Part shown: positions 1-6,316 of the stretch, piece by piece
Numbering within the stretch: the first letter of the stretch is position 1
Layout of the letters: each line of letters opens with the position of its first letter
Virus record (IMG/VR): IMGVR_UViG_3300040759_000020
Coordinates: 1 to 38,851 of that record
Direction: 5' to 3' (one strand)
Origin: a virus
DNA: 38,851 nt
Notes under the pieces: model-generated
Told to the model about the DNA's origin: nothing
Databases searched by the model: none
Seen by the model: the letters and a program-made list of their open reading frames with translations, nothing else
Position numbers and translations under genes: made by a program

Positions 1-360
1 TCGCAGCGTCGGTCGCATCGCGGGTCGCATCGCGGGTCGCAGCGTCGGTCGCAGCGTAGGTCGCAGCGCGGGTCGCAGCGTCGGTCGCAGCGTAGGTCGC
101 ATCGCGGGTCGCATCGCGGGTCGCAGCGCGGGTCGCAGCGTCGGTCGCAGCGTCGGTCGCATCGCGGGTCGCATCGCGGGTCGCATCGTCGGTCGCATCG
201 CGGGTCGCATCGCGGGTCGCATCGCGGGTCGCATCGCGGGTCGCAGCGCGGGTCGCATCGCGGGTCGCAGCGTAGGTCGCATCGCGGGTCGCATCGCGGG
301 TCGCAGCGCGGGTCGCAGCGTTGGTCGCAGCGTAGGTCGCATCGCGGGTCGCAGCGTCCT
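1..360. repeat. 12-bp coding tandem repeat (left end of contig)
   Basis: About 29 head-to-tail copies of a 12-bp unit with consensus TCGCAKCGYNGG on the plus strand. Only a few positions vary, so the unit set is TCGCATCGCGGG, TCGCAGCGTCGG, TCGCAGCGTAGG, TCGCAGCGCGGG, plus single TCGCATCGTCGG and TCGCAGCGTTGG units. Read on the minus strand each unit is one tetrapeptide, Thr-[Arg/Asp/Tyr/Asn]-[Asp/Ala]-Ala. All changes are in-frame substitutions and the frame is never broken. The array is inside the DUF6745 gene and continues at the right end of the contig. The true copy number is unknown because the assembly broke here. Confidence 0.97.
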
Positions 361-625
361 TGCCGGCCTGCTCCCGATTGTACCAAATAGCCGCTGCAAA
401 TCCGGCAGCGAAGCGTCCGACAAAAGGCGATGGGACAAAAACAATTCGGTGATCCGGCGGCGGCGTTAAGCCTGCTGCGAGATATAAACCTTTCACCGCT
501 TCGCGGGTAATTCTCCGATCTTCATCATCCATTGGCTTAGTGGACATCGCATTGGCTATCCATTTGTCTCGCCACGGCGCTAATTGTGCTCTGTGTTCAT
601 CTGTTAAAGTGTATAATTTACTCAT
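1..625 (-). CDS. DUF6745-type repeat protein, N-terminal part (gene continues from the right contig end)
   Basis: The ATG at 625-623 is preceded by a strong AGGAGAGAGG ribosome site. About 89 unique residues follow, starting MSKLYTLTDEHRAQLAPWRD and ending near WYNREQAGKD. The tetrapeptide tract T-x-x-A then runs off the window edge without a stop. The remainder is at 38006-38851 in the same frame, where the conserved C-terminal domain lies. I recognise the architecture (N-terminal cap, W/D/A-rich short repeats, C-terminal domain with GPRW and WRDG motifs) from DUF6745 proteins, which are of unknown function. It is the last gene of a minus-strand operon after the HNH and small membrane genes. 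The length is uncertain because the repeat is unresolved. Confidence 0.85.
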   Translation of the reverse strand, partial: MSKLYTLTDEHRAQLAPWRDKWIANAMSTKPMDDEDRRITREAVKGLYLAAGLTPPPDHRIVFVPSPFVGRFAAGFAAAIWYNREQAGKDAATRDATYAATNAATRAATRDATRDATYAATRDATRAATRDATRDATRDATRDATDDATRDATRDATDAATDAATRAATRDATRDATYAATDAATRAATYAATDAATRDATRDATDAA

Positions 626-691
626 ATTTTCCTCTCTCCTTACCCATCCTGGGGAATTTCCGCAGATGCTTCATGCATGTGCGGTAAAGCT

Positions 692-802
692 TCACCACGC
701 CTGAACGACCGCTATAGCCGCGAGTAAGATCGCAACGCTCACGACAAGCGACCAGACGAAGGCCGGGTCGGATGCGGAGTCTTGGAAGGTTTGGGGTTTC
801 AT
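692..802 (-). CDS. 36-residue single-span membrane peptide
   Basis: The start codon overlaps the stop of the 71-residue membrane protein upstream by ATGA, which fixes the start at MKPQTFQD. One hydrophobic helix fills residues about 17-35 (VWSLVVSVAILLAAIAVV), and the chain ends QAW. It is too small for a family assignment. Together with the preceding two-helix protein it resembles a holin/antiholin-sized pair, but both lie in the early operon rather than the lysis region, so that role is only a possibility. Confidence 0.65.
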   Translation of the reverse strand: MKPQTFQDSASDPAFVWSLVVSVAILLAAIAVVQAW

Positions 803-1014
803 GGGAGCCTCCGAACGATGAGATAGCGCCCGTAGAGAGTGAAATTCACTCCCGCCATGAAATACACAAGCGGTGAGTCTTGGTGCTTTACCGCCAAAAG
901 GATTGGCATGCCTACACCGGTAAGCAGGAAACAGAAAAGAGCCATCCATAGACTCATGTCCGGTTTTCCCCGCGCCGGAACACAGACCGGACCATTGAGA
1001 TTGGTGGGGGTCAT
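799..1014 (-). CDS. 71-residue membrane protein with two predicted helices
   Basis: It starts at the ATG that overlaps the HNH nuclease stop (ATGA at 1011-1014) and ends overlapping the next small membrane gene by ATGA. Hydrophobic segments lie at about residues 21-40 (SLWMALFCFLLTGVGMPILL) and 46-64 (SPLVYFMAGVNFTLYGRYLI). The C-terminus is basic (VRRLP). The tight coupling argues for real expression. No family is recognised; a small holin-like or superinfection-exclusion role is conceivable but unsupported. Confidence 0.7.
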   Translation of the reverse strand: MTPTNLNGPVCVPARGKPDMSLWMALFCFLLTGVGMPILLAVKHQDSPLVYFMAGVNFTLYGRYLIVRRLP

Positions 1015-1493
1015 GCGGCGGCATCCTTTGCGATGAGTTGAAGTTGAGGGTTTGGATTAGTCGCCCAACCCCATATTTTGCCTCGCCAGATATTATGAAC
1101 TGTCGCGTGATGAATCCCGAAGCGACGGGCGACCTCTCTTGATCCGACATGACCTTTGAGCGCAAAGATCTCTCGGGCTGTCTCTTCAGTAAGCTTTGAA
1201 GGGCGACCCGGCTTACCAGTCTGGCGCAGACGATTTTGATGACCCGTTTTCTTGGCGTGACAGTCGTGACAAAGGACTTGGCACTTGGCTAATTCGGCTT
1301 CGCGCCTAGGTTTGCTCCAAGACCAAACGGCATGACTAACTTTCAAAGAAGGGTCTATGTGATCGACTTCAAGTCGTTCCGAAGATCCACATTGGCGACA
1401 CGGGCCATTTTTTGCCAGCCAGTCCCAACGTGCCTCTTTAACCCAAGCTTTCTGGTATGTGCGGAGATACTCGCGACGCTCTTTTGAGATCAT
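1011..1493 (-). CDS. HNH endonuclease with C-terminal helix-turn-helix
   Basis: A 160-residue protein starting MISKERREYL. The start is chosen at 1493 because it overlaps the upstream stop by ATGA and removes an implausible Pro/Gly leader. It has a zinc-binding HNH core: CRQC at 32-35, the catalytic VDHIDP at 43-48, and a second cysteine/histidine cluster CQVLCHDCH at 71-79. A DNA-binding tail follows at about 96-143, with GRPSKL, then EVARRFGIHHATVHNIWRGK as a helix-turn-helix. This arrangement is typical of free-standing homing endonucleases and small phage HNH proteins that nick DNA. It probably acts in genome mobility or host DNA cleavage. It is not next to the terminase, so a packaging role is less likely. 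Confidence 0.85.
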   Translation of the reverse strand: MISKERREYLRTYQKAWVKEARWDWLAKNGPCRQCGSSERLEVDHIDPSLKVSHAVWSWSKPRREAELAKCQVLCHDCHAKKTGHQNRLRQTGKPGRPSKLTEETAREIFALKGHVGSREVARRFGIHHATVHNIWRGKIWGWATNPNPQLQLIAKDAAA

Positions 1494-1711
1494 GCCGCCC
1501 TGCGCTTTCTGGTCCTGCAAAGGGGGTGGCAACGGTGATACTCAGAGAAGATTTCTTGAAGTTGTTTGGATAAAACGGTAGCTTCAGAGGCATCTCTTTC
1601 GGCTTCCGCCGAGTCAGAAATCACTATCAAAATGATTGATTTTACAGCCCCTTTTCGAGAGACTGTTAATGTCTCTTTCCTTGTTGATTTCATTGATCTT
1701 TTTCGAGACAA
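1490..1711 (-). CDS. Small basic protein of unknown function
   Basis: An open frame of up to 73 codons, with a TTG start at 1711 or ATG at 1693. Its stop overlaps the HNH start by ATGA. No clear ribosome site precedes either start. The sequence is rich in Arg, Lys, Ser and Glu, has a short hydrophobic stretch (VKSIILIVISD), and ends in a basic CRTRKRRAA tail. No family is recognised. The coupling to the HNH gene is the main support; it could equally be an unused frame of the leader. Confidence 0.35.
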   Translation of the reverse strand: MSRKRSMKSTRKETLTVSRKGAVKSIILIVISDSAEAERDASEATVLSKQLQEIFSEYHRCHPLCRTRKRRAA

Positions 1712-1836
1712 TGAAACCGTCAGATAATTGTCGGACGTGTCAAATTCTTGAACAGTTACACATAACTAACTGATATCGCAGCCAATACTTAGTAGACTGT
1801 TTCAATCACTTATTAAATATTATGTTAACTGACAAA
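1712..1836. promoter_or_regulatory. AT-rich spacer with inverted repeats, probable promoter of the HNH/DUF6745 operon
   Basis: 125 bp with no gene, separating the upstream XRE cluster from the HNH operon, both minus strand. It holds an inverted repeat CAGTTA-8 nt-TAACTG (1753-1758 / 1767-1772) and a second AT-rich pair built on GTTAA/TTAAC near 1823-1840. Minus-strand reading gives promoter-like AT-rich hexamers (TTGTCA, TAATAT) but no convincing -35/-10 pair at the right spacing. It is a plausible operator/promoter, perhaps for the XRE protein just upstream. Confidence 0.4.
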
Positions 1837-2202
1837 TTAACGTCTTCTTAACCTTTTATCGTACGGCTTCCGTGGACCCCGATTTCCTTTCGTTTTGTCT
1901 TTTTCACGCCAATACAGGCCGTTGATTTCGTTGTAGTTGAACTGCTCCCCGCCAAATAAAATGTGTTCCGTCAGCGCTCCGAAAACCCGGTAAAAGCCCG
2001 CGAGCGAAACCGGGACTCGAGCTACCGGAATGTGTCCGCGCTCGAGTCTTGAGACCGTTTGCTGAGTGACACCGAATCGCTCGGCCAGCTGCTTTTGATC
2101 CAAGAACAGCTTTTTCCTCATGAACTCCAGACGACGGCCGCGATGGCGATCGAAGATCGGAGTCACGATTTCAGCGATTCTTAGATCCAGATCGAAACTC
2201 AT
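1837..2202 (-). CDS. XRE-family helix-turn-helix regulator
   Basis: 121 residues starting MSFDLDLRIAEI. This start overlaps the upstream stop by ATGA and excludes an 11-residue extension. The HTH lies at about residues 23-55: LEFMRKKLFLDQKQLAERFG followed by VTQQTVSRLERGHIP, a canonical lambda-repressor-type fold. A region with LAGFYRVFG and HILFGGEQFN follows, then a basic C-terminus (KPYDKRLRRR). It should bind DNA and may control the operon downstream of 1837. No protease or LexA-like domain is visible. Confidence 0.85.
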   Translation of the reverse strand: MSFDLDLRIAEIVTPIFDRHRGRRLEFMRKKLFLDQKQLAERFGVTQQTVSRLERGHIPVARVPVSLAGFYRVFGALTEHILFGGEQFNYNEINGLYWREKDKTKGNRGPRKPYDKRLRRR

Positions 2203-2411
2203 TTGACCTTTGGTTCCTTTCGGCATTTCGGACAAAGTTGACCGTCCAAAAGCTTCATCAGTCGTTTTTCACGTTTGATGCACGCCAGATAAGAATGTGC
2301 CTCAACGCCATGAGATGCGCGCTCGCGGTCCAAAAGCAGGATGAGATAACGAATGCCTGGCACGTTATGAATCTTGGACCATTCTCGAAGTCTTTTTTCT
2401 TCCGCTTCCAC
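2199..2411 (-). CDS. 70-residue protein with C-terminal CxxC
   Basis: It begins at a GTG at 2411 preceded by GGAGG with a 5-nt spacer, and ends overlapping the XRE gene by ATGA. The N-terminus is charged (MEAEEKRLREWSKIHN), the middle is helical (GIRYLILLLDRERASHG), and the end carries LCPKCRKEPKVK, a half zinc knuckle. No family is recognised. It sits in a coupled string of small early proteins. Confidence 0.65.
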   Translation of the reverse strand: MEAEEKRLREWSKIHNVPGIRYLILLLDRERASHGVEAHSYLACIKREKRLMKLLDGQLCPKCRKEPKVK

Positions 2412-2412
2412 C

Positions 2413-2652
2413 TCATCCTCCTTTCAAAAATTTGCGCGGGCCATGAATCGAACATGGGACTTCCTGGTTTTCTCGCGATCGGGAACCGGCCCCATTTCTC
2501 GCTACGCTTTCCCAGGCTCTGTACCACTGAGCTTCGGCGCGCTCAATCGCTTGTCTCACTCGGTTGGTCGCACCAATGAAATTCCCCTTATCCAAGATTT
2601 GAACATTAGGGCTGTAGGGAATGGCTTCGATGGCTTTCAACGCCTCAAGCAT
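2413..2652 (-). CDS. Small phage protein whose 3' half overlaps a tRNA-like sequence
   Basis: The ATG at 2652 overlaps the upstream gene's stop by 8 nt. The first 40 or so residues (MLEALKAIEA ... VRQAIERAEA) resemble a common short phage protein of the pattern MLxALKAI ... VRxAIxKAE, which normally stops soon after that point. Here the frame reads on through a tRNA-like segment (2434-2542), giving an odd tail WYRAWESVARNG ... FLKGG. The N-terminal half is probably genuine, and the tail may be a read-through of structured RNA sequence. Confidence 0.5.
   Translation of the reverse strand: MLEALKAIEAIPYSPNVQILDKGNFIGATNRVRQAIERAEAQWYRAWESVARNGAGSRSRENQEVPCSIHGPRKFLKGG
2434..2542 (-). ncRNA. 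tRNA-like element with abnormal anticodon region
   Basis: On the minus strand the 109-nt segment shows a near-perfect D-arm (GCTC, 9-nt loop, GAGC). It also has a T-arm CCATG-TTCGATT-CATGG (2457-2441) and outer pairing GCGCG/CGCGC with two C-C mismatches closing an acceptor-like stem. A CCTGG/CCAGG stem sits where the anticodon stem belongs, but it encloses about 45 nt instead of 7, and there is no U-turn. It is therefore a degenerate tRNA, a tRNA carrying an insert of about 36 nt, or a mimic. It overlaps the 3' end of the small gene at 2413-2652. Confidence 0.35.
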
Positions 2653-2878
2653 TTCTGTGCAAAGACTTCTCTTCTCGCGAAAGGGCCGAGAGAAGGGCGT
2701 CGGCGTATTTCACACATTGGTGTGCCGTTATTTCAGAGGTGTCGTTGAGTTCACCGGACATTCCAGACTTGGCAATCGCGCCTTGAAGGGCCGCCGCAGC
2801 GAAATACTCACGCTTCGATAGCCCAGACACACTGCCTAACTGACCTGGAAAAGCTGGTTCATTTTTACTCATACTCAT
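2645..2878 (-). CDS. Small phage protein of the 'EPAFP ... REYFAA' type
   Basis: 77 residues; the start could be Met1 (2878) or Met3 (2872). It has the motif EPAFPG near the N-terminus, then GLSKREYFAAAALQGAI, then a helical C-terminus HQCVKYADALLSAL. This pattern is frequent in small early phage proteins of unknown function. A diverged second copy lies at 32645-32899, with SAFPI and GGLSRRAYF. It is in the RecET operon, directly after the annealase. Confidence 0.75.
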   Translation of the reverse strand: MSMSKNEPAFPGQLGSVSGLSKREYFAAAALQGAIAKSGMSGELNDTSEITAHQCVKYADALLSALSREEKSLHRNA

Positions 2879-2906
2879 CTTTCTCGCCCCTTCGAATCGC
2901 GGGCGC

Positions 2907-2928
2907 TTCCCTAGACCATTCTGGGGAA
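2907..2928. other. Intergenic hairpin between recT and the next gene
   Basis: A 9-bp stem with one G-T wobble (TTCCCTAGA, loop CCAT, TCTGGGGAA) lies two bases past the RecT stop in the minus-strand operon. It lacks a U-tract on the minus strand, so it is more likely an RNA-processing or stability element, or a weak terminator. The core TTCCCCAGRATGG on the minus strand recurs near 643-656 in another intergenic gap. Confidence 0.45.
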
Positions 2929-2929
2929 A

Positions 2930-3727
2930 TTAAAGCTTTGCCTCGAATTGCTCGAACGATCCCTCGGAAGGAACCTCAACCTCAGTTCTCTCAGGAGCCA
3001 CACCGATCATTTCGGCAAGTTTGTTTCCCTTTTCTTGAGACACTTCTCTATTGAAGTCGTAAAGGTCATCATCACGTCGAAGCGTCTGCTCTAAATCCGT
3101 GGACATCGGTAGACGCTTGGAGAGTCTTCGAATAGCGGTCTTCTTCCACATCTCGTGCTCGAAAGGACCATTCCAAGGGCCATTGCTTGCGCGACTCACG
3201 GCTTTCACGTCAGCGACTTGTTTCGAAGTCATCACTTCAATGTAGATCGCGCCGTCCTTTGTTTTCGCTAAAGCGTAGACGCCGATTACGCTTCCGCGTT
3301 CACCGAACAGAAGAGGCTCATGGGTTAAATGCTCACCTGAATCATCCGTCCAAAACTTAAACGAATCCTTCTCGTGAATGACTTGCGCAGAGATGGAGGC
3401 GAGATCCCCTGAATTCCTGACTTTCATGAGAATGCCAGCGACCATTGGCATCCACTGCACTTTGTCTTTGAATGGAACCAATGCCCCCTGTCTTCCATCT
3501 GGAAGAAGCCCATCTTGCGCTGCCTTTACACATGAGGCGAACAGACTCTTTCGGTCCAAACCCAAAAGAGAAGAATTGGTTTGAAGCGCCGTCATCACAA
3601 CTCGGGTAAATCTCTCAACCGTGACGTGAGGAGGGAGAGCCATTTTAAACTGGGACTCCATTTGAACGAGAGATCCCCTCACCTCGTCGATTGGAGCCAA
3701 TGCTTTGTTTGTTTTAATTTCTGCCAT
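2930..3727 (-). CDS. recT: RecT-family single-strand annealing protein
   Basis: 265 residues, the usual RecT length. The N-terminal region (FKMALPPHVTVERFTRVVMT) and core motifs LLGLDRKSLFASCVKAAQDG, LLPDGRQGALVPF and VQWMPMVAGI are hallmarks of RecT/Bet-like annealases. The region around WKKTAIRRLSKRLPMS is the conserved basic end. The C-terminus is acidic, as in RecT. The protein binds ssDNA and pairs homologous strands during phage recombination and replication. The exonuclease partner lies immediately upstream in the same operon (3-nt gap), giving a RecE/RecT pair. Confidence 0.95.
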   Translation of the reverse strand: MAEIKTNKALAPIDEVRGSLVQMESQFKMALPPHVTVERFTRVVMTALQTNSSLLGLDRKSLFASCVKAAQDGLLPDGRQGALVPFKDKVQWMPMVAGILMKVRNSGDLASISAQVIHEKDSFKFWTDDSGEHLTHEPLLFGERGSVIGVYALAKTKDGAIYIEVMTSKQVADVKAVSRASNGPWNGPFEHEMWKKTAIRRLSKRLPMSTDLEQTLRRDDDLYDFNREVSQEKGNKLAEMIGVAPERTEVEVPSEGSFEQFEAKL

Positions 3728-3730
3728 AAA

Positions 3731-4573
3731 TCACCATGCCCACGAAGGGATTGAGGTTGTTAATATTTCCGGTGGATAACCGGGCCACACATCGTTTTTA
3801 AGACACTCGGAGTAAAGTTGAATCAAAGGCCTGATTAAAGTTTCGGCCTTCTCCAAAGACGCATCATCAAGAACCACAACACGGGAAACGTAAGCCTCGG
3901 TGTCGATGAAAATATGGGCGAACATATTGCTCTTAAGACCTAAGACTTGATTCACGCCATCAAGATAAAATCGGCTTTGCCAGTGATATTTGGACTTCAA
4001 GATATGCCTTTGGAGATTGTCCTCGTTGAGATCGTTGAATGTCTTAAGGTCCACAACAATCCCATCATCTCTTAAATAATCAGGGCGACATTTGAGCAGA
4101 ACGCCGGTTTCGGGATCACGCCAGCGAATCGAACGTTCTGCTGCCCCACCCGTTAAAAGCTTTTCAGCAGAGGGGTTGAGAAGAATCGCATCGGCCATTT
4201 TGATCGTGGCCATGTACTCATCGGGTTTACAAACATACTTTCCGTTCATTTCGGCATGAGCGATTTCTTCTTTGACGTCCTTCTTTCCTCGGTGACCTTC
4301 GATTGCAACGACGCTGGATCTAAAGCGATCTCTCTCAAGAATCGCCATGTGAACCAAGGTTCCAAGGCGTTGAGAGGCCGTTTCCTCGTCATCTCTTGAG
4401 CGAGACGCGATGTAGTGTGCCGGGGTTTTAGAGAGTTGCTTAAGACCAGAGAAAGAGAGTCCAACGCTTGAGTGGTAGGATTCGTTTTCTTCCTCGGTGA
4501 TTCCGAGTTGTTCGCATTCCTGATCTAAAGCAAAGAGAGTTTTTTCTGTGGTCATGAGTTCTTTCAAATGCAT
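3731..4573 (-). CDS. RecE-like PD-(D/E)XK exonuclease
   Basis: Up to 280 residues; the start may be Met1 (4573) or Met7 (4555), and neither has a strong ribosome site. Motifs fit the RecE C-terminal/DUF3799 nuclease fold. These are GLKQLSKTPAHYIA at 44-57, GTLVHMAILE with the motif-I histidine at 75, CRPDYL with the metal-binding PD at 164-165, and DLKT with the D-x-K at 175-177. YHWQSRFYLDGV is the conserved Q/Y motif. It should degrade dsDNA 5'-3' to expose ssDNA for the adjacent RecT. The long N-terminal part of E. coli RecE is absent, as usual in phages. Confidence 0.9.
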   Translation of the reverse strand: MHLKELMTTEKTLFALDQECEQLGITEEENESYHSSVGLSFSGLKQLSKTPAHYIASRSRDDEETASQRLGTLVHMAILERDRFRSSVVAIEGHRGKKDVKEEIAHAEMNGKYVCKPDEYMATIKMADAILLNPSAEKLLTGGAAERSIRWRDPETGVLLKCRPDYLRDDGIVVDLKTFNDLNEDNLQRHILKSKYHWQSRFYLDGVNQVLGLKSNMFAHIFIDTEAYVSRVVVLDDASLEKAETLIRPLIQLYSECLKNDVWPGYPPEILTTSIPSWAW

Positions 4574-4773
4574 GAGTGAATCGGTTCTAAGGTTTCGAGT
4601 TGACGATCGATTGCCATTTCCTTGTCTTCACACCGACAGAGTTCCTGAAAAATAAGTTCAATCGCGAGTTCGATGGGTTTCGTTCTGAGAAGAGTTAAGG
4701 ATTTTACGTAAGCTTGTTTTCTACCGTGATTGTGTAAGGCATCGTGTCTGATTTTGTTTTCGTCGATCATCAT
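4564..4773 (-). CDS. 69-residue hypothetical early protein
   Basis: The start at 4773 overlaps the upstream stop by ATGA and is preceded by AAGAAGG. The end overlaps the exonuclease gene by 10 nt. The sequence is helical and charged (HNHGRKQAYVKSLTLL, IELAIELIFQELCRCEDKEM) with two cysteines near each other. No family is recognised. Its position directly before the exonuclease suggests a recombination accessory role, by context only. Confidence 0.65.
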   Translation of the reverse strand: MMIDENKIRHDALHNHGRKQAYVKSLTLLRTKPIELAIELIFQELCRCEDKEMAIDRQLETLEPIHSCI

Positions 4774-4931
4774 CCGAATACCTTCTTGATTGCTTTCAGG
4801 GCGAGTTCAATGGGGTCGCCGTAAGGTTTCGCGCTCACAGGAATGGGTTCAAACCCATCGGAGCAACAGGGGCATTGAGTGCGGTCTATCTCTCCGGTTC
4901 CGCAGCACCATTGGCAAATTTCTCGGCTCAT
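4770..4931 (-). CDS. 53-residue zinc-knuckle protein
   Basis: Starts at ATG 4931-4929 and reads MSREICQWCCGTGEIDRTQC, then PCCSDGFEPIPV, ending in a helix (IELALKAIKKVFG). The CxxCxGTG ... CPCC spacing is the DnaJ-type zinc-ribbon pattern common in very small phage proteins. The stop overlaps the next start by ATGA. It is probably a structural or nucleic-acid-binding adaptor; no function is assigned. Confidence 0.7.
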   Translation of the reverse strand: MSREICQWCCGTGEIDRTQCPCCSDGFEPIPVSAKPYGDPIELALKAIKKVFG

Positions 4932-4951
4932 TACACAATCTCAATTTAAAG

Positions 4952-4969
4952 GCGTAGTTTCGCCTACGC
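4952..4969. terminator. Hairpin in the early operon leader
   Basis: A perfect 6-bp inverted repeat GCGTAG-TTTCGC-CTACGC lies between the XRE gene and the zinc-knuckle gene. On the minus strand it is followed by CTTTAAATT, so it could act as a weak terminator or attenuator at the start of the early recombination operon. Confidence 0.35.
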
Positions 4970-5019
4970 ACATTTACGCTTTGCATTCTTAAATATTTTG
5001 TGTTTAAAGCTTCTTGCTT

Positions 5020-5241
5020 CTAAGCCGCGTCCTCTTTGGGGATAAGGAGGTCAGATTCCTTTACCCCGAGTAAGGCGGCTAACCGCTTCAATGTTCGTTT
5101 CTTGGGAACATGCCCACCCAGCATTTGATTCACCAAGGACTCAGACACACCCAACTTCTCTTCGAGATAGGATTTCTTCCTATGCTCTCTCTCGAGGTGC
5201 GTCCTAATCAGATCGCTGTTTAATTTCAGCCGTTCGGTCAT
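5020..5241 (-). CDS. XRE-family HTH repressor or Cro-like protein
   Basis: 73 residues from the ATG at 5241 (MTERLKLNSDLIRTHLERE). The longer frame upstream would cross the operator region and is not used. The HTH is SYLEEKLGVSESLVNQMLGG (about 23-42), followed by RTLKRLAALLGVKESDLLIP, which is typical of short Cro/C1-type proteins. It faces the plus-strand XRE gene across 97 bp that contain four GCAC/GTGC half sites. It probably controls the early block that follows it on the minus strand. Confidence 0.85.
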   Translation of the reverse strand: MTERLKLNSDLIRTHLEREHRKKSYLEEKLGVSESLVNQMLGGHVPKKRTLKRLAALLGVKESDLLIPKEDAA

Positions 5242-5338
5242 CTTGGGTCTTAAGATACATCGTTTTTGCACAAAAACAAGCAAAAAGTGCATGATTGATG
5301 GATTTCGCACGACCCAATGTGCAATTAGGATGTAAGTT
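5242..5338. promoter_or_regulatory. Divergent operator/promoter region
   Basis: 97 bp between two divergent XRE genes. It contains alternating half sites: TTGCAC 5266-5271, GTGCAT 5287-5292, GCAC 5307-5310 and GTGC 5319-5322. The last two form a GCAC-N8-GTGC palindrome with matching flanks (TTTCGCAC / GTGCAATT). This is the expected layout of a two-repressor genetic switch. No unambiguous -35/-10 pair was found on either strand. Confidence 0.55.
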
Positions 5339-5695
5339 GTGGAAAACATAGAAAATCCAGAGCAGGTGTTCGCTTTTAGGCTAAGACAGCTGCGCGGGAA
5401 AAAGAAACAAGCGCAAATTGCCGAACTTTTAGATATTCCGCTTCGGACTTACGTCAATCTTGAACAGGGCGCAGTTCTTCCTCATCCCGATAATCGTAAG
5501 AAAATAGCCGATTTTTACGGCGTAAAAGAGACCTTTCTGTTTCTTGACCCAGACTTGGCAGAACCTAATCCAGAACAAATAGCGTCAGCTCTTGCTACTG
5601 CTCTCGCTGAGCCCGCCTTTTCCGTTCAACTCGTCGCAATGGTTCGCGGGATTCTTGAACACGGACGGTCGAATAAGAAAAGTCGAGATCCATAG
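5339..5695 (+). CDS. XRE-family HTH regulator
   Basis: 118 residues from a GTG at 5339 with AGGA eight bases upstream. The HTH is at about residues 11-50: FAFRLRQLRGKKKQAQIAEL, then LDIPLRTYVNLEQGAVLPHP, then IADFYGVKETFLF. The C-terminal part (PEQIASALATALAEPAFSVQ) is helical and may dimerise. It is divergent from the short XRE gene, so the two could form a CI/Cro-like switch. No cleavage domain is present. Confidence 0.85.
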   Translation: MENIENPEQVFAFRLRQLRGKKKQAQIAELLDIPLRTYVNLEQGAVLPHPDNRKKIADFYGVKETFLFLDPDLAEPNPEQIASALATALAEPAFSVQLVAMVRGILEHGRSNKKSRDP

Positions 5696-5835
5696 CTAAT
5701 TTTTGCATTTCCTGGACTAAAAAAAGAAAACGCTCTTTCGCACTTACAAGTTTCTTCCGACGTTCTTTACGATATTCCAAAGCAGCCCCCTTCAACAAAA
5801 ATCACCTTTCCTATAGGCGATTCTGTTAAATTCAA

Positions 5836-6225
5836 ATGGTAACGAGGCTTGTACTCGTGAACGGCCTGTCATCAAGTTCGAACACCGCTAGCTACGGGGC
5901 CAAGCCTGATGGCAGGTCTATATTTATTCCTTTCGGAAAAATTCCTATAAACTTAAATCGTTTTAACAATTTGGACCCACCCTCGTCTGGTGAGGATCTT
6001 ACGCGAGCCATGGTGTCCTCTTATGCTGAGCGGATGGCCAAAGTTGACCTCACTCGCGCTCTCAAGAAGGCTAAACTCTCCAAGCGTCAATTTTCTTTCA
6101 GGCTCGGAATTGATCCAAAGAATAGCCCCAGGATGTTTCGGAAGGAATTCGACCCTCGCATCTCGGATCTCACCAAATATGCTAAAGCTATTGGATGCCG
6201 GGTCCGAGACCTGATCAAAGAATAA
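5836..6225 (+). CDS. HTH-domain protein, third regulator of the switch region
   Basis: An open frame of 129 codons. The recognisable part is the C-terminal 70 residues: VDLTRALKKAKLSKRQFSFR, then LGIDPKNSPRMFRKEF and ISDLTKYAKAIGCRVRDLI, an XRE-like fold. The N-terminal 50 residues look less constrained, and no ribosome site precedes 5836. The true start could be Met59 (6010), but its nearest purine-rich site is distant. It is co-directional with the XRE gene upstream. Confidence 0.6.
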   Translation: MVTRLVLVNGLSSSSNTASYGAKPDGRSIFIPFGKIPINLNRFNNLDPPSSGEDLTRAMVSSYAERMAKVDLTRALKKAKLSKRQFSFRLGIDPKNSPRMFRKEFDPRISDLTKYAKAIGCRVRDLIKE

Positions 6226-6316
6226 ACATCTGAATCCGAATAACACCCAGGTCTCTCAAGACACTCCTGAAATCAAAGGAGAATAAGCTGGCAAGCGGCT
6301 TGCTATATCGGGGGGT

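Noticed and set aside
1-360. CRISPR array
   Set aside because: The units are 12 bp, contiguous and coding, with no spacers.
5595-5798. 67-codon minus-strand frame over the XRE gene
   Set aside because: It overlaps the XRE coding region antisense by 100 nt, has a TTG start with poor context and no family.
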